The notes under the pieces: generated by a model
Database searches by the model: none
Told to the model about the DNA's origin: nothing
Seen by the model: the letters and a program-made list of their open reading frames with translations, nothing else
In this document: positions 52,008-61,517 of the stretch, piece by piece
Layout of the letters: every line of letters starts with the position of its first letter
How positions within the stretch are numbered: the first letter of the stretch is position 1
Program-made: the position numbers and the translations under genes
Assembly: GCF_017874395.1 (NCBI RefSeq)
Contig: NZ_JAGGLJ010000010.1
Coordinates: forward strand, 1 to 64,000
Reading direction: 5' to 3'
From: Peptoniphilus stercorisuis
GTDB lineage: Bacteria > Bacillota > Clostridia > Tissierellales > Peptoniphilaceae
Length of the DNA: 64,000 bases

Positions 52008-52466
52008 ATGAAAAAAGTTTTATTAGAAGAATTTACAAAATTATATAATAACCAAGAAATTTTAAGTAATTTAATGAATGAAGATTTATTTGATGAATAC
52101 TCAAACACAGAGGCGCACTGTATAGAGGCAATTGGAAAACTTGAAAAGCCAAATGGTGTAAATATTGCAAACAAACTTAATATGACTCGTGGTGCAATAA
52201 GTAAGATTACAAGAAAATTAGAAAAAAAAGAACTTATATATATAACTTCCCTTGAAGATAATAAAAAGGAAGTAATCTATAAGCTGACAAATAAAGGTAA
52301 GGATTTATTTAATAAGCATGAAGAAGCTCATAGAAAGTGGGAAGAAAGAGATTTAAGTTATTTAGATACTATAGATGAAAAAGATTTAGATAAGGTATTA
52401 AACTTTATTGAAAACTTTAATAATTATTTGGAGTCTATAATAAAGGAGGAAGAAAATGATAATTGA
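52008..52466 (+). CDS. MarR-family transcriptional regulator
   Basis: This 152-residue winged-helix protein has a recognition region (NIANKLNMTRGAISKITRKLEKKELI, about 47-72) and a wing (DNKKEVIYKLTNKG). Strong AAAGGAGG ribosome site. Palindromes in its own promoter suggest autoregulation, and the cyclase gene that overlaps its 3' end by 11 bases is co-regulated. Effector unknown; MarR proteins usually respond to small aromatic or oxidant ligands. Confidence 0.92.
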   Translation: MKKVLLEEFTKLYNNQEILSNLMNEDLFDEYSNTEAHCIEAIGKLEKPNGVNIANKLNMTRGAISKITRKLEKKELIYITSLEDNKKEVIYKLTNKGKDLFNKHEEAHRKWEERDLSYLDTIDEKDLDKVLNFIENFNNYLESIIKEEENDN

Positions 52467-53022
52467 TTTAACTACAAAGGTAAGAGAAGAGCTTGTAGAG
52501 CCTTGGCTTGCAAAACAAGAAAAAAAGCATATTGCACTAGGTCATGTTGGAACACATTTAGACACATATTTAAAAAGTGAAATTCCACTAGAATATTTTA
52601 AGACAAGAGGTGTATTAATAGATGCATCTTCTTATAGTGAAAAAAGAGAAATAGATATTAAAGATGTTGAAAAATATGAAATAAAAAAAGGTGATTTTGT
52701 ATTATTTAGAACTGATAGAATAAATAAAACTTATGGAACAGTTGAATATTTTAAAGATCATCCAGAACTTTCACAGGATTTAATTAAATATCTTGCTAAA
52801 AAAGAAGTGGCATTTATTGGAATTGACGCTGCAGGAATAAGAAGAGCAGGTGAACATACAGAAGCTGATAAGTACTGTGAAGAAAAAAATGTATATGTAA
52901 TAGAAAACTTATCTAATTTAGATAAAATTAATTTTGATGAAATGAATATTTATACAATGTGGCTTGAAGATAAAGAAGCAACAGGTCTAAGATGTAGAGT
53001 AATAGCGGAAAAGAGAGATTAA
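52456..53022 (+). CDS. Cyclase-family metal hydrolase (kynurenine-formamidase-like)
   Basis: This 188-residue PF04199-type protein has the metal motif HVGTHLDTY (about 28-36) and a matching downstream GIDAAGIRRAGEHTEADK. The family hydrolyses formamides, lactones or cyclic amides. AAGGAGG lies inside the end of the MarR gene. The pairing with a MarR repressor suggests an inducible catabolic or detoxifying step; the substrate is unknown. Confidence 0.83.
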   Translation: MIIDLTTKVREELVEPWLAKQEKKHIALGHVGTHLDTYLKSEIPLEYFKTRGVLIDASSYSEKREIDIKDVEKYEIKKGDFVLFRTDRINKTYGTVEYFKDHPELSQDLIKYLAKKEVAFIGIDAAGIRRAGEHTEADKYCEEKNVYVIENLSNLDKINFDEMNIYTMWLEDKEATGLRCRVIAEKRD

Positions 53023-53188
53023 TATTACTATATTATTTGTATGTAAATTAAATTTATAAACTATCTATCATAAGGTATTATATTAAAGTAATACTTAAAT
53101 ATTTAAAAATTTTGATGTATAATAAATATGTAGAATATTTAGTAGAAGATTAAAAAATAAAAGCATTTTTGTTGAAAGGAGCTATTGT

Positions 53189-54139
53189 ATGAAAGTTTTT
53201 GTAACAAGTAGAGTTCCAGAAAAGATATATGAAATGTTAAATGAAAATTTTGAAATTATATATCATAATTCTGAAATACCTTTAAGCAAAGAAGAGATAA
53301 TAAATGGTGTATCTGATGCAGAAGCCATTTTATGTCCACTGTCTGATAAGATTGATAAAGATATTATAGATAGTGGTAAAAATTTAAAAATTATAGCAAA
53401 TTATGGCGCAGGATTTGACAATATTGATATTGAATATGCTAAAGAAAAAAATATCATAGTTACAAATGCACCTGCACCATCATCAGCAGTTTCAACGGCT
53501 GAACTTTCTTTTGGACTTATATTATGTCTTGCTAGAAATCTAGTAAGAGGAGATGAGGAAGTAAGAAATAATAAGTTTTATGGATGGAGACCGACATATT
53601 TTTTAGGCTCTGAACTTAGAAATAAAACCGTTGGAATAATTGGAATGGGAAATATAGGAAAGAATTTGGCTAAAAGATGTCTTTCTTTTGAAATGAATGT
53701 AATTTACTATTCAAGAAATAGAAAAGAAGATATAGAATCTCTTGGAGCTAAATATATGTCACGGGAAGAAGTAATAGAAAATGCAGATTTTATATCACTT
53801 CACTCAGCCTATGCTAAAGAACTTCATCATATGATCTCTGATAAAGAGTTTGATAATATGAAAAAAAGTGCCTTTTTAATAAATGCAGCAAGAGGACCTT
53901 TAGTAGATGAGAAGGCGCTTATTAGAGCATTAAAAGAAGAAAAAATTGCAGGAGCTGCTCTTGATGTATATGAGTTTGAGCCTAAGGTTTCTAAGGAACT
54001 TTTAACTCTTAAAAATATAATTTTAGAGCCTCATTTAGGAAATGCAACTTATGAAGCAAGAGGAGAAATGGGAGATGCTGCTTTTTATAATTTATTAGAT
54101 TATAAAGAGGGTAAAACTCCAAGAAATAAAGTAAATTAA
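53189..54139 (+). CDS. D-2-hydroxyacid dehydrogenase
   Basis: This 316-residue NAD-dependent dehydrogenase interconverts 2-oxo and D-2-hydroxy acids. Rossmann motif GIIGMGNIGKNLA (about 147-159); catalytic Arg in NAARGPLVDE, Glu in DVYEFEP and His in EPHLGNAT. Closest to the glyoxylate/hydroxypyruvate-reductase type. AAGGAG site. Substrate not assigned; in amino-acid fermenters related enzymes reduce 2-oxo acids from transamination. Confidence 0.88.
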   Translation: MKVFVTSRVPEKIYEMLNENFEIIYHNSEIPLSKEEIINGVSDAEAILCPLSDKIDKDIIDSGKNLKIIANYGAGFDNIDIEYAKEKNIIVTNAPAPSSAVSTAELSFGLILCLARNLVRGDEEVRNNKFYGWRPTYFLGSELRNKTVGIIGMGNIGKNLAKRCLSFEMNVIYYSRNRKEDIESLGAKYMSREEVIENADFISLHSAYAKELHHMISDKEFDNMKKSAFLINAARGPLVDEKALIRALKEEKIAGAALDVYEFEPKVSKELLTLKNIILEPHLGNATYEARGEMGDAAFYNLLDYKEGKTPRNKVN

Positions 54140-54166
54140 AAAGAATAGCTTAGCTATTCTTTTTTT
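54139..54166 (+). terminator. Terminator
   Basis: AGAATAG (54142-54148), CTTAG loop, CTATTCT (54154-54160) then Ts. Confidence 0.85.
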
Positions 54167-54290
54167 ATGAAAAAATTACATATAATATTGAAAAAAACAG
54201 ATAATTGCTATAAAATAATATGTTTGTAAGTATAAATATACATATTCTAAAGTTTGCAATTTAAAAATTCTAGTAGTATATTTATAAATG

Positions 54291-54318
54291 AAAATTTAAT
54301 ATTTAAAATTTAATATTT
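54291..54318. repeat. Tandem duplication of a 14-base unit upstream of the MATE gene
   Basis: AAAATTTAATATTT occurs twice in direct succession (54291-54304 and 54305-54318), 25 bases before the MATE start codon. Confidence 0.8.
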
Positions 54319-54342
54319 TCGTATAGTAGAAAGGAAGAAAAT

Positions 54343-55698
54343 ATGACAAAAGAAAACAAGATGGGCACTACGCCAATAGGTAAACTTTTAGTAGAGGTTT
54401 CGTTACCTATAATGATATCAATGTTTATTCAAGCTCTCTACAATGTTGTTGATTCATTTTTTGTATCTCAATTAAATGAACAAGCTTTTACAGCTGTTTC
54501 ACTTGCTTTTCCAATTCAAAATACAATGATTGGTATAGCTGTAGGTACAGGAGTTGGTATTAATGCATTATTATCACGTTCTCTTGGAGAGAAAAATCTC
54601 AAGCAGGCAAATTTAGCTGCAGAAAATGGAGTATTACTTGCAATTATTTATACAGTAGTATTTTTTATTTTTGGTATTGTAGGTTCAGAAGCTTTTTATA
54701 GATCTCAAACTCAAGATCCTAGAATAATAGCTTATGGAGTGGAGTATATTTCTGTAGTTACGATGTTTTCTGCTGGTATTTTTATGCAAATAACAATGGA
54801 AAGACTTCTTCAAGCAACGGGAAGATCTATGCTTACTATGATTATGCAAATAGTTGGAGCAGTAACTAATATTATAATGGACCCTATTTTAATATTCGGA
54901 CTTTTAGGATTTCCAAAAATGGGAGTAAAGGGTGCAGCTATTGCAACAGTAATGGGACAAATTTTAGCGGCAATTTTAGGTATGATATTTGAAAGAAAAT
55001 ATAATACAGAAGTTCATATAAGTGGAATAAAACCACATTTTGAAACTATTAAAAAAATATATGTTGTAGGAATTCCTTCAATAATATTGACATCTCTAAC
55101 TGGAGTTACAGTTTACTTTTTCAACAAGATATTATCAAAATTTTCAGATACAGCACTTGCAGCTTATGGAGCATATTTTAAAATGCAATCTTTCGTATTT
55201 ATGCCTGTATTTGGTCTTGTAAATGGTATGGTACCAATACTTGCATATAATTTTGGAGCAGCAAAACCAGATAGAGCAAAAAAAGCTATAAAATATTCTT
55301 TAATTGCTGGTGTTTCAATAATGTGTATTGGATTTTTGATTTTCCAAATTTTCCCAAATCAATTATTAAAAGTATTTAATGCATCAGATGAATTACTTGA
55401 AATAGGATCTAAAGCACTTAGAATTATTTCTGTATCATTTTTATTTGCAGGAATAAGTGTAGTATCTGCTTCAGTGTTTCAAGCGCTTGGAAATGGAGTA
55501 TTATCATTAATGATTACATTTTTAAGACTTATACTTGTATTACTGCCAGTAGCTTATTTATTAAGTTTAAAGGGAGATTTATCTCTAGTTTGGTGGGCAT
55601 ATCCAATAGCTGAGGTTGTGGATGCATTTGCATGTACATTTTTCTTAAAGAAATTTGCATTTAAAGAAATTGACTCACTAAAAGTAAGAACTAATTAA
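54343..55698 (+). CDS. MATE-family efflux transporter
   Basis: This 451-residue protein has twelve hydrophobic helices in two related halves, opening with the MATE signature (GKLLVEVSLPIMISMFIQAL, YNVVDSFFVSQL) and ending in a short basic tail. Family members export cationic drugs or metabolites by sodium or proton antiport. Ribosome site GAAAGGAAG. Downstream, 23 bases away, is a C-S-lyase-type aminotransferase, perhaps co-transcribed. Confidence 0.9.
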   Translation: MTKENKMGTTPIGKLLVEVSLPIMISMFIQALYNVVDSFFVSQLNEQAFTAVSLAFPIQNTMIGIAVGTGVGINALLSRSLGEKNLKQANLAAENGVLLAIIYTVVFFIFGIVGSEAFYRSQTQDPRIIAYGVEYISVVTMFSAGIFMQITMERLLQATGRSMLTMIMQIVGAVTNIIMDPILIFGLLGFPKMGVKGAAIATVMGQILAAILGMIFERKYNTEVHISGIKPHFETIKKIYVVGIPSIILTSLTGVTVYFFNKILSKFSDTALAAYGAYFKMQSFVFMPVFGLVNGMVPILAYNFGAAKPDRAKKAIKYSLIAGVSIMCIGFLIFQIFPNQLLKVFNASDELLEIGSKALRIISVSFLFAGISVVSASVFQALGNGVLSLMITFLRLILVLLPVAYLLSLKGDLSLVWWAYPIAEVVDAFACTFFLKKFAFKEIDSLKVRTN

Positions 55699-55721
55699 TT
55701 TTAGCCTTAAGGAGGCATCTT

Positions 55722-56885
55722 ATGAAATATGATTTTGAAACAATTTGTGATAGAAGAGGTAAAGGATCTAGAAAGTGGATGCCTGTTGAGGATTTTGAAG
55801 AATTAATAGTTCCATTTTCTGTTGCGGATATGGAATTTAACACAGCTCCAGAAATAAAAAAAGAATTAATAAATTATATAGAAAATAATATACTTGGGTA
55901 TACAACATATATGGATGATTATCTAGAAGAAGTTGTAAAATGGCAAAAGGATATACATGATTTAGACATTAAAGAAGAATATATAGTATCAACTCCTGGA
56001 GTAGTAAGTGCTTTATATTATTTAATACTTACATTAACTAAGGAAGATGATGGAATTATAATTTTCAAACCTGTATATCATCCATTTACTGCTTCTGTAG
56101 AAGCTGCAAATAGAAATGTTATAAATTGTCCTCTTATAAATAAAGATGGATATTATAAAATTGATTTTGAAAAATTTGAAGATTTAGCAGCAGATCCAAA
56201 AAATAAAGCTATAATATTTTGTAACCCTCATAACCCAGTAGGTAGAGTTTGGACAGAAGATGAGTTAACTAAAATAGTTGAAATATCAAAGAAATATAAT
56301 ATTTTAATTATTAGTGATGAAATTTGGTCTGATATAACAATGAGCGGATTTAAAACTACATCTATATTAAAAGTTGCAGGAGATTATTTAGATAGTGTTG
56401 TAGTATCTACAGCTGCATCTAAAACTTTTAATCTTGCAGGACTTACATGTTCAAATATTATTATTCCTAATAAATTAATAAAAAGAGCCTTTTTAAAAGA
56501 ACTAGAAAAACCACATTTAGCAGTTCCAGCACTTGGTTTTGTAGGAACAAAGGCTGCTTATAAATATGGTAAAGACTGGATGAAAGAAATGATTAATGTA
56601 GTTGAAGAAAACTACAAATATACCAAAAATTTCTTTGAAGAAAATATCAATGGATCAGTAGTATCTCCTTTAGAAGGAACTTATGCTACATGGGTAGATC
56701 TAAGAAGTCTTGGTTTAGATAAAAATCAATTAGAGAAGTTTTTAGTTGAAAAAGCTAAATTTTATGTAAATCAAGGATATTTTTTCGGTGAAGAAGGGGA
56801 AGGTTTTATAAGAATTAATTTAGCTTGTCCAAAATCTGTACTTAAAGACAGCTTAAATAGGCTAAAAATTGCTATAGAGAGTTGA
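55722..56885 (+). CDS. PatB/MalY-type aminotransferase, putative C-S lyase
   Basis: This 387-residue fold-type I PLP enzyme has WMPVEDFEELIVPFSVADMEF at the start (typical of PatB/MalY), FCNPHNPVGRVW, SDEIWSDI, and the PLP lysine in ASKTFNLAGL. Family members perform beta-elimination on cystathionine or cysteine conjugates, releasing thiols and pyruvate. TAAGGAGG site. The tuf promoter overlaps its stop codon. Confidence 0.88.
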   Translation: MKYDFETICDRRGKGSRKWMPVEDFEELIVPFSVADMEFNTAPEIKKELINYIENNILGYTTYMDDYLEEVVKWQKDIHDLDIKEEYIVSTPGVVSALYYLILTLTKEDDGIIIFKPVYHPFTASVEAANRNVINCPLINKDGYYKIDFEKFEDLAADPKNKAIIFCNPHNPVGRVWTEDELTKIVEISKKYNILIISDEIWSDITMSGFKTTSILKVAGDYLDSVVVSTAASKTFNLAGLTCSNIIIPNKLIKRAFLKELEKPHLAVPALGFVGTKAAYKYGKDWMKEMINVVEENYKYTKNFFEENINGSVVSPLEGTYATWVDLRSLGLDKNQLEKFLVEKAKFYVNQGYFFGEEGEGFIRINLACPKSVLKDSLNRLKIAIES

Positions 56886-56910
56886 AGTATTTATTGCTTT
56901 ATTGTATTAT
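56882..56910 (+). promoter_or_regulatory. Promoter of tuf
   Basis: TTGAAG (56882-56887), 17 bases, TATTAT (56905-56910), overlapping the stop of the aminotransferase gene. Confidence 0.6.
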
Positions 56911-56951
56911 GAACTTAACTATTAATTTTAAATTAGGGAGGATAATTAATA

Positions 56952-58145
56952 ATGGCAAAAGCAAAATTTGAAAGAACTAAACCGCATGTTAACATTGGAA
57001 CAATTGGTCACGTTGACCACGGAAAGACAACTTTAACAGCTGCTATAACTCTTATAATGAACAAGAGATATGGTGGAGGAGAATTCGTAGATTACGCTAA
57101 TATTGATAAGGCTCCAGAGGAAAGAGAAAGAGGAATTACTATCTCTACTTCTCATGTTGAGTATGAAACTCCAAATAGACATTATGCTCACGTTGACTGT
57201 CCAGGCCATGCTGACTACGTTAAAAACATGATCACAGGAGCTGCTCAAATGGACGGAGCTATACTTGTAGTATCAGCTGCAGATGGACCAATGCCACAAA
57301 CAAGAGAGCATATCCTACTTGCAAGACAAGTTGGTGTTCCAAAAATGGTAGTATTCCTAAACAAACAAGACCAAGTTGATGATGATGAACTTATTGAACT
57401 TGTTGAAATGGAAGTAAGAGACTTACTAGATGAATATGACTTTGATGGAGATGGAACTCCTATAGTTGTAGGTTCAGCTCTTAAAGCTCTTGAAGAACCA
57501 GATGGACCTTGGGGAGATAAAATTGTAAAACTTATGGAAGAAGTAGATGAATATATTCCAGAACCAATAAGAGATACAGAGCATCCATTCCTAATGCCAG
57601 TAGAAGATATATTCTCAATCACAGGAAGAGGAACTGTTGCAACTGGTAGAGTTGAAAGAGGAGTTGTAAAAGTAGGAGACAACGTAGAACTTGTTGGACT
57701 TACTGAAGAAGTTAGAACAGTTGTTGTAACTGGAGTGGAAATGTTCAGAAAACAACTTGACCAAGCTCAAGCTGGAGATAACATCGGAGCTCTTTTAAGA
57801 GGTGTTCAAAGAGAAGAAATCGAAAGAGGACAAGTTCTTGCAGCACCAGGATCAATCAAAACTCACTCAGCTTTTGAAGCAGAAGTTTATGTTCTAAGTA
57901 AAGAAGAAGGAGGAAGACATACTCCATTCTTTAACGGATATAGACCACAATTCTATTTCAGAACTACTGATGTAACTGGAGATATCCAATTACCAGATGG
58001 TATGGAAATGGTAATGCCTGGAGATAATGCTACTTTTAAAGTAGATTTAATTACACCTATCGCTATGGATGAAGGACTTAGATTCTCAATTAGAGAAGGC
58101 GGAAGAACTGTAGCTTCAGGAGTTGTTTCAAAACTTCTAGATTAA
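56952..58145 (+). CDS. tuf: Elongation factor Tu
   Basis: This 397-residue GTPase delivers aminoacyl-tRNA to the ribosome. G1 GHVDHGKTT (18-26), G3 DCPGH, G4 NKQD and G5 SALK are intact, as are domains II and III ([27 protein letters not shown]). It stands alone, not in the rpsL-rpsG-fusA operon, with its own promoter and a very strong terminator. Codon use is biased, as expected for high expression. Confidence 0.98.
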   Translation: MAKAKFERTKPHVNIGTIGHVDHGKTTLTAAITLIMNKRYGGGEFVDYANIDKAPEERERGITISTSHVEYETPNRHYAHVDCPGHADYVKNMITGAAQMDGAILVVSAADGPMPQTREHILLARQVGVPKMVVFLNKQDQVDDDELIELVEMEVRDLLDEYDFDGDGTPIVVGSALKALEEPDGPWGDKIVKLMEEVDEYIPEPIRDTEHPFLMPVEDIFSITGRGTVATGRVERGVVKVGDNVELVGLTEEVRTVVVTGVEMFRKQLDQAQAGDNIGALLRGVQREEIERGQVLAAPGSIKTHSAFEAEVYVLSKEEGGRHTPFFNGYRPQFYFRTTDVTGDIQLPDGMEMVMPGDNATFKVDLITPIAMDEGLRFSIREGGRTVASGVVSKLLD

Positions 58146-58156
58146 TTATAAAAAGT

Positions 58157-58185
58157 AAGAGCCTAGATATCTAGGCTCTTTTTTT
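58157..58185 (+). terminator. Terminator of tuf
   Basis: A 24-base perfect palindrome (58157-58180; arm AAGAGCCTAGAT) followed by a T-run. It lies 33 bases before the end of the convergent DsrE gene. Confidence 0.94.
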
Positions 58186-58217
58186 GTATTGAATATTATT
58201 TGATTTAAAACATTTAA

Positions 58218-58556
58218 TTACATAACAATAACTTCATATCCCTTTTCAATAAATGGTTTCATACCAGCGTGATTCATCATATCTGATAATAGAGGATATG
58301 GAAGATCTTTATTAAAATCATATACTTCTAGCATCTTTGAGCATGCAAGGCAGATTCCTGCAATTAAATTGTTTTCAACAGCCTTTTTATAAAGTGGATT
58401 ATCTTCTTCTATTAATTCCTTAGGAAGTTTAACAGCTTGACCTTCAAAAATAATCTTAACTTCATTTCCAGCCTCATGTAAATCAATAGCATTCATAAGC
58501 AAATGTGCAAAACACATTTTTTCACCTTTCATTGCATAAAATAAATATTTTTTCAT
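58218..58556 (-). CDS. DsrE-family cytosolic protein
   Basis: This is 112 residues from ATG 58556 (AAAGGAG five bases upstream; an ATG at 58571 lies before that site). The DsrE/F-like fold pattern FYAMKGEKMCFAHLLMNAID, GNEVKIIFEGQAVKL, and a C-x2-C pair in AGICLACSKMLEVYD (about 69-72) suggest a sulfur-relay or sulfur-sensing role. Function of this subfamily is not established. Confidence 0.75.
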   Translation of the reverse strand: MKKYLFYAMKGEKMCFAHLLMNAIDLHEAGNEVKIIFEGQAVKLPKELIEEDNPLYKKAVENNLIAGICLACSKMLEVYDFNKDLPYPLLSDMMNHAGMKPFIEKGYEVIVM

Positions 58557-58691
58557 TTTTACTCCTTTCAAATAAAAGAAATAGCTACATTTAACTTATA
58601 CCACAATAAAGAAGTTAAACTAACAATTAGTATTTAAATAAATGGGGTAAAAGTATATTAAATATTTTTTAACTTATTTATAATATATTTA

Positions 58692-58720
58692 TTGACATGA
58701 ATTAAAAATAGCTGTATAAT
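58692..58720 (+). promoter_or_regulatory. Consensus promoter of tRNA-Lys
   Basis: TTGACA (58692-58697), 17 bases, TATAAT (58715-58720): full consensus. Confidence 0.9.
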
Positions 58721-58740
58721 ATCTTTTGTTGATGAGTTAT

Positions 58741-58816
58741 GCACCTTTAGCTCAGATGGTAGAGCAACTGACTCTTAATCAGTGGGCCCAGGGTTCGAGT
58801 CCCTGAAGGTGCACCA
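58741..58816 (+). tRNA. tRNA-Lys (anticodon CTT)
   Basis: A 76-base cloverleaf: acceptor GCACCTT (58741-58747) with AAGGTGC (58806-58812), D-arm TAGCTCAGATGGTAGAGC, anticodon stem ACTGA/TCAGT with loop CTCTTAA (anticodon CTT, reading AAG), T-arm CAGGG-TTCGAGT-CCCTG, and an encoded CCA end. It is a single-gene unit with its own promoter and terminator. Confidence 0.97.
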
Positions 58817-58820
58817 TATA

Positions 58821-58852
58821 ATATCCTTAGATTTTATCTAAGGATATTTTTT
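58821..58852 (+). terminator. Terminator of the tRNA gene
   Basis: A 12-bp stem (58821-58832 with 58836-58847; arm ATATCCTTAGAT) and TTT loop, followed by Ts. Confidence 0.92.
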
Positions 58853-59078
58853 TACGAAAAATTATATAGTTTATAAGAAATAAATTTAAAATATTAAATA
58901 TAAATGAAAATAGTTATTTTTATGTCTAAAACATATATAATATAAATGGAAATTTAAAGTATTAAATCGGTTGTAAATTACTAAAAAGATTTGTTGGTTT
59001 ATTTAATAAATTAATTTAAGTTCACCTTCTAATAGTAATTTAGTTTATAATTTTGTATAATTGTATAGAGGTGTAATA

Positions 59079-60224
59079 ATGAATAATATTAATATTATCG
59101 CAACTACAAATTTTGGATTAGAAGCGGTTACAAAAAGAGAACTTTTAGCATTGGGATATGATGATTTAAAGGTTTCAGATGGAAAAGTTGAACTTAAAGG
59201 AACTTTGAGAGATATTGCAATTTTAAATTTAAATTTGAGAACAGCTGAAAGAGTTTTAATAAAAATAGATTCTTTTAAAGCACTTAGCTTTGAGGAATTA
59301 TTTGAAAAAACTTATAAAATTGATTGGGATAAAATACTTCCTGTTGATGGAAATTTTATAGTACAGGGAAAAAGTGTAAAGTCTAAACTATTTTCTATTT
59401 CAGACTGTCAAAGTATAACTGAAAAGGCAATTATTAAAAAACTACAACAAACTTATAATGTATCTTGGTTTGAAAAATCAGCTGAAAGATACAAACTTGA
59501 AGTTTCTCTATTTAAAGATATTGCAACTATAACTCTTGATACTTCAGGAGATGGACTTCATAAAAGAGGATATAGAGAGGCATCATATAAAGCTCCTATT
59601 TCAGAGACTATTGCTGCATCTTTAGTTTTATTATCTTATTGGAATGAAGATAGAATGCTTTGTGATCCTTTCTGTGGATCAGGAACTATACCAATAGAAG
59701 CTGCAATGATAGCAAAAAATATTGCACCAGGACTTATGAGAAAATTTGATTTTGAAAACTTCTTTTTTATGGATGAAGAAATTTATAAAGAAGAAAAAAA
59801 ATTATGTTATGAAAAAATAGATTATGAGAAAAAACTTGAAATATATGCATCAGATATTTCTTCTGCTGCAATTCATATAGCAAAAAATAATGCGGAAATT
59901 CTTGGACTAGAAGAAGATATTAAGTTCTTTGAAAAAGATATTCGTGAACTTGATTTACCTGATGATTATGGAGTTATAATTACAAATCCACCTTATGGTG
60001 TAAGAATTGGTGCAGATGAAGCTCCAGAGCTTATAAGAGAACTTGGAAAATTATGTAAAACTATTCCAACTTGGTCTGTATATGCAATAACAGCAGATGA
60101 GGAGTTTGAATCACAATTTGGCAAAAAGGCAGACAGAAAGAGAAAACTTTATAATGGTCGTATAAAAACTGATTATTATCAATATTATGGACCAAGACCT
60201 GAGAAAAAGACAAAAAATAAATAA
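59079..60224 (+). CDS. THUMP-domain rRNA methyltransferase (RlmL/YpsC type)
   Basis: This is 381 residues from ATG 59079 (AGAGGTG upstream; the TTG at 59061 lies before that site). An N-terminal ferredoxin-like/THUMP RNA-binding region (about 1-155) is followed by a class I SAM methyltransferase with CDPFCGSGTIPIEAAM (about 195-212), YASDISSAAIHIAKNN and the N2-methylguanine motif ITNPPYGVRIG. Relatives methylate a guanine of 23S rRNA. A likely -10 is TATAAT at 59056-59061. Confidence 0.9.
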   Translation: MNNINIIATTNFGLEAVTKRELLALGYDDLKVSDGKVELKGTLRDIAILNLNLRTAERVLIKIDSFKALSFEELFEKTYKIDWDKILPVDGNFIVQGKSVKSKLFSISDCQSITEKAIIKKLQQTYNVSWFEKSAERYKLEVSLFKDIATITLDTSGDGLHKRGYREASYKAPISETIAASLVLLSYWNEDRMLCDPFCGSGTIPIEAAMIAKNIAPGLMRKFDFENFFFMDEEIYKEEKKLCYEKIDYEKKLEIYASDISSAAIHIAKNNAEILGLEEDIKFFEKDIRELDLPDDYGVIITNPPYGVRIGADEAPELIRELGKLCKTIPTWSVYAITADEEFESQFGKKADRKRKLYNGRIKTDYYQYYGPRPEKKTKNK

Positions 60225-60265
60225 TTAATTACTATTTATGATATAATCTAGTGAAGGAGTTGAAA

Positions 60266-61366
60266 ATGATGGATTCTGTTATTAAAAACTACTATGAAAA
60301 GACAAAATTAAATTATCAAATTTTAAATGGTATTGCAGATTTAGTTAGAGTTATTGATACTAATAATAGTGTTGTTTTTGTTAATAGAGCCATGGAAGAA
60401 ACTCTAGGATATGATACTGAGACTCTTACTTGTAATTTAAATCAGACTTTTTTAAAATCTGATATTACTAGAAGAACATTAGAAACAGGGGAGATTATTC
60501 AAAGAGAGGAAAATCTTGATGGAAAGTCTTATTCTGTAAAATGCTCTCCGATTATTGGAGCACGTGGAGAAATAATTGGGGCAGTTGAAGTCTTTAGAAA
60601 TACAACTTATGAAAAGAAACTTCAAAGAGAAATTATAAATAGAAATAAGCAAATGACTGTTGAGATGATTCAAGCAAGTAAAATTCAACAATCACTTCTG
60701 CCTGAAAAGGGATTTCTATCAAATTTAGAAATAGATTATATGTATAAGCCATCAGATATGCTTAGTGGAGATATGTTTGATGCCTTTAAAATAAATAATG
60801 ATAATATAGGAATTTATGTTGCAGATGTTGTAGGACATGGATTTGCATCATCAATGGTTACTATGTTTATTAGACTTTTAATTAGAAATTTATCTGTTGC
60901 AAAACTTTTAAAACCATCAAAGACAATTGGTGAAGTAAATAAGAGATTTGCAATACTTAATTTAGATATAGAAATATACTTTACATTTTTTTATGGAGTA
61001 TATAATAAGAAAACTGGTAAATTTATATTCTCAAATGCAGGACATTTTCCATCACCATTATTATACGATGGAGAAAATTTAGTAAATCTTGAAACTACGG
61101 GATTTCCAATATCTAGATTTTTTGCAGGAGTTGAATATGAAGATTATTATATAAACTTAGATTGTTCAGATAAGATTTTATTTATGACTGATGGAGTTAC
61201 TGAAACGGAAAATAGAAAAAAAGAGCCCTTTGGAACTGAGAGAATTGGTAAAATTTTAAAGGAAAAATCAGTTGATGAATTAGAACTTATTAATAAAGAG
61301 CTTATGGATTTTTTATATGCTGAGCAAAAAGATGACATAACAGCTCTTCTTATAAAGGTATGGTAG
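60266..61366 (+). CDS. PAS-SpoIIE (PP2C-type) protein phosphatase
   Basis: This is 366 residues from ATG 60266 with AAGGAG at 60254-60259. A PAS domain (about 15-125; LNGIADLVRVIDTNNSVVFV, GEIIGAVEVFRNTT) is followed by a short coiled linker and a SpoIIE/RsbU-type PP2C domain with the metal aspartates in LSGDMFDAF, VADVVGHGFASSM, MTDGVTETEN and KDDITALLI. Such proteins usually dephosphorylate anti-anti-sigma factors in response to a sensory signal, but no partner genes are adjacent. A TG-A-TATAAT element lies at 60239-60247. Confidence 0.9.
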   Translation: MMDSVIKNYYEKTKLNYQILNGIADLVRVIDTNNSVVFVNRAMEETLGYDTETLTCNLNQTFLKSDITRRTLETGEIIQREENLDGKSYSVKCSPIIGARGEIIGAVEVFRNTTYEKKLQREIINRNKQMTVEMIQASKIQQSLLPEKGFLSNLEIDYMYKPSDMLSGDMFDAFKINNDNIGIYVADVVGHGFASSMVTMFIRLLIRNLSVAKLLKPSKTIGEVNKRFAILNLDIEIYFTFFYGVYNKKTGKFIFSNAGHFPSPLLYDGENLVNLETTGFPISRFFAGVEYEDYYINLDCSDKILFMTDGVTETENRKKEPFGTERIGKILKEKSVDELELINKELMDFLYAEQKDDITALLIKVW

Positions 61367-61394
61367 AAAACTGCATTTAAAATGCAGTTTTTTT
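61367..61394 (+). terminator. Terminator
   Basis: AAAACTGCATT (61367-61377), TAA loop, AATGCAGTTTT (61381-61391), then Ts. Confidence 0.9.
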
Positions 61395-61487
61395 AATTCT
61401 ACTATACAATAGAAGTTTCTTATACAAAATCATAATAAAAAATATGACTATATATAAGAGTTTATTTATAAATATAATACTTTAAGT

Positions 61488-61517
61488 ACCTAATTGAATA
61501 ATTAGGTGCATTTTTTT
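61488..61517 (+). terminator. Orphan terminator hairpin
   Basis: ACCTAATT (61488-61495), GAAT loop, AATTAGGT (61500-61507), then seven Ts at 61511-61517. No gene ends just upstream; a TATAAT lies at 61473-61478. It could end a short RNA or be a backup terminator. Confidence 0.6.

Noticed and set aside
57245-57682. A 145-codon minus-strand frame inside tuf
   Set aside because: Ser/Thr-rich shadow of a highly conserved gene.
58690-58860. Integration site at the tRNA-Lys 3' end
   Set aside because: No integrase and no duplicated tRNA tail is visible; the tRNA is followed directly by its terminator and a housekeeping gene.
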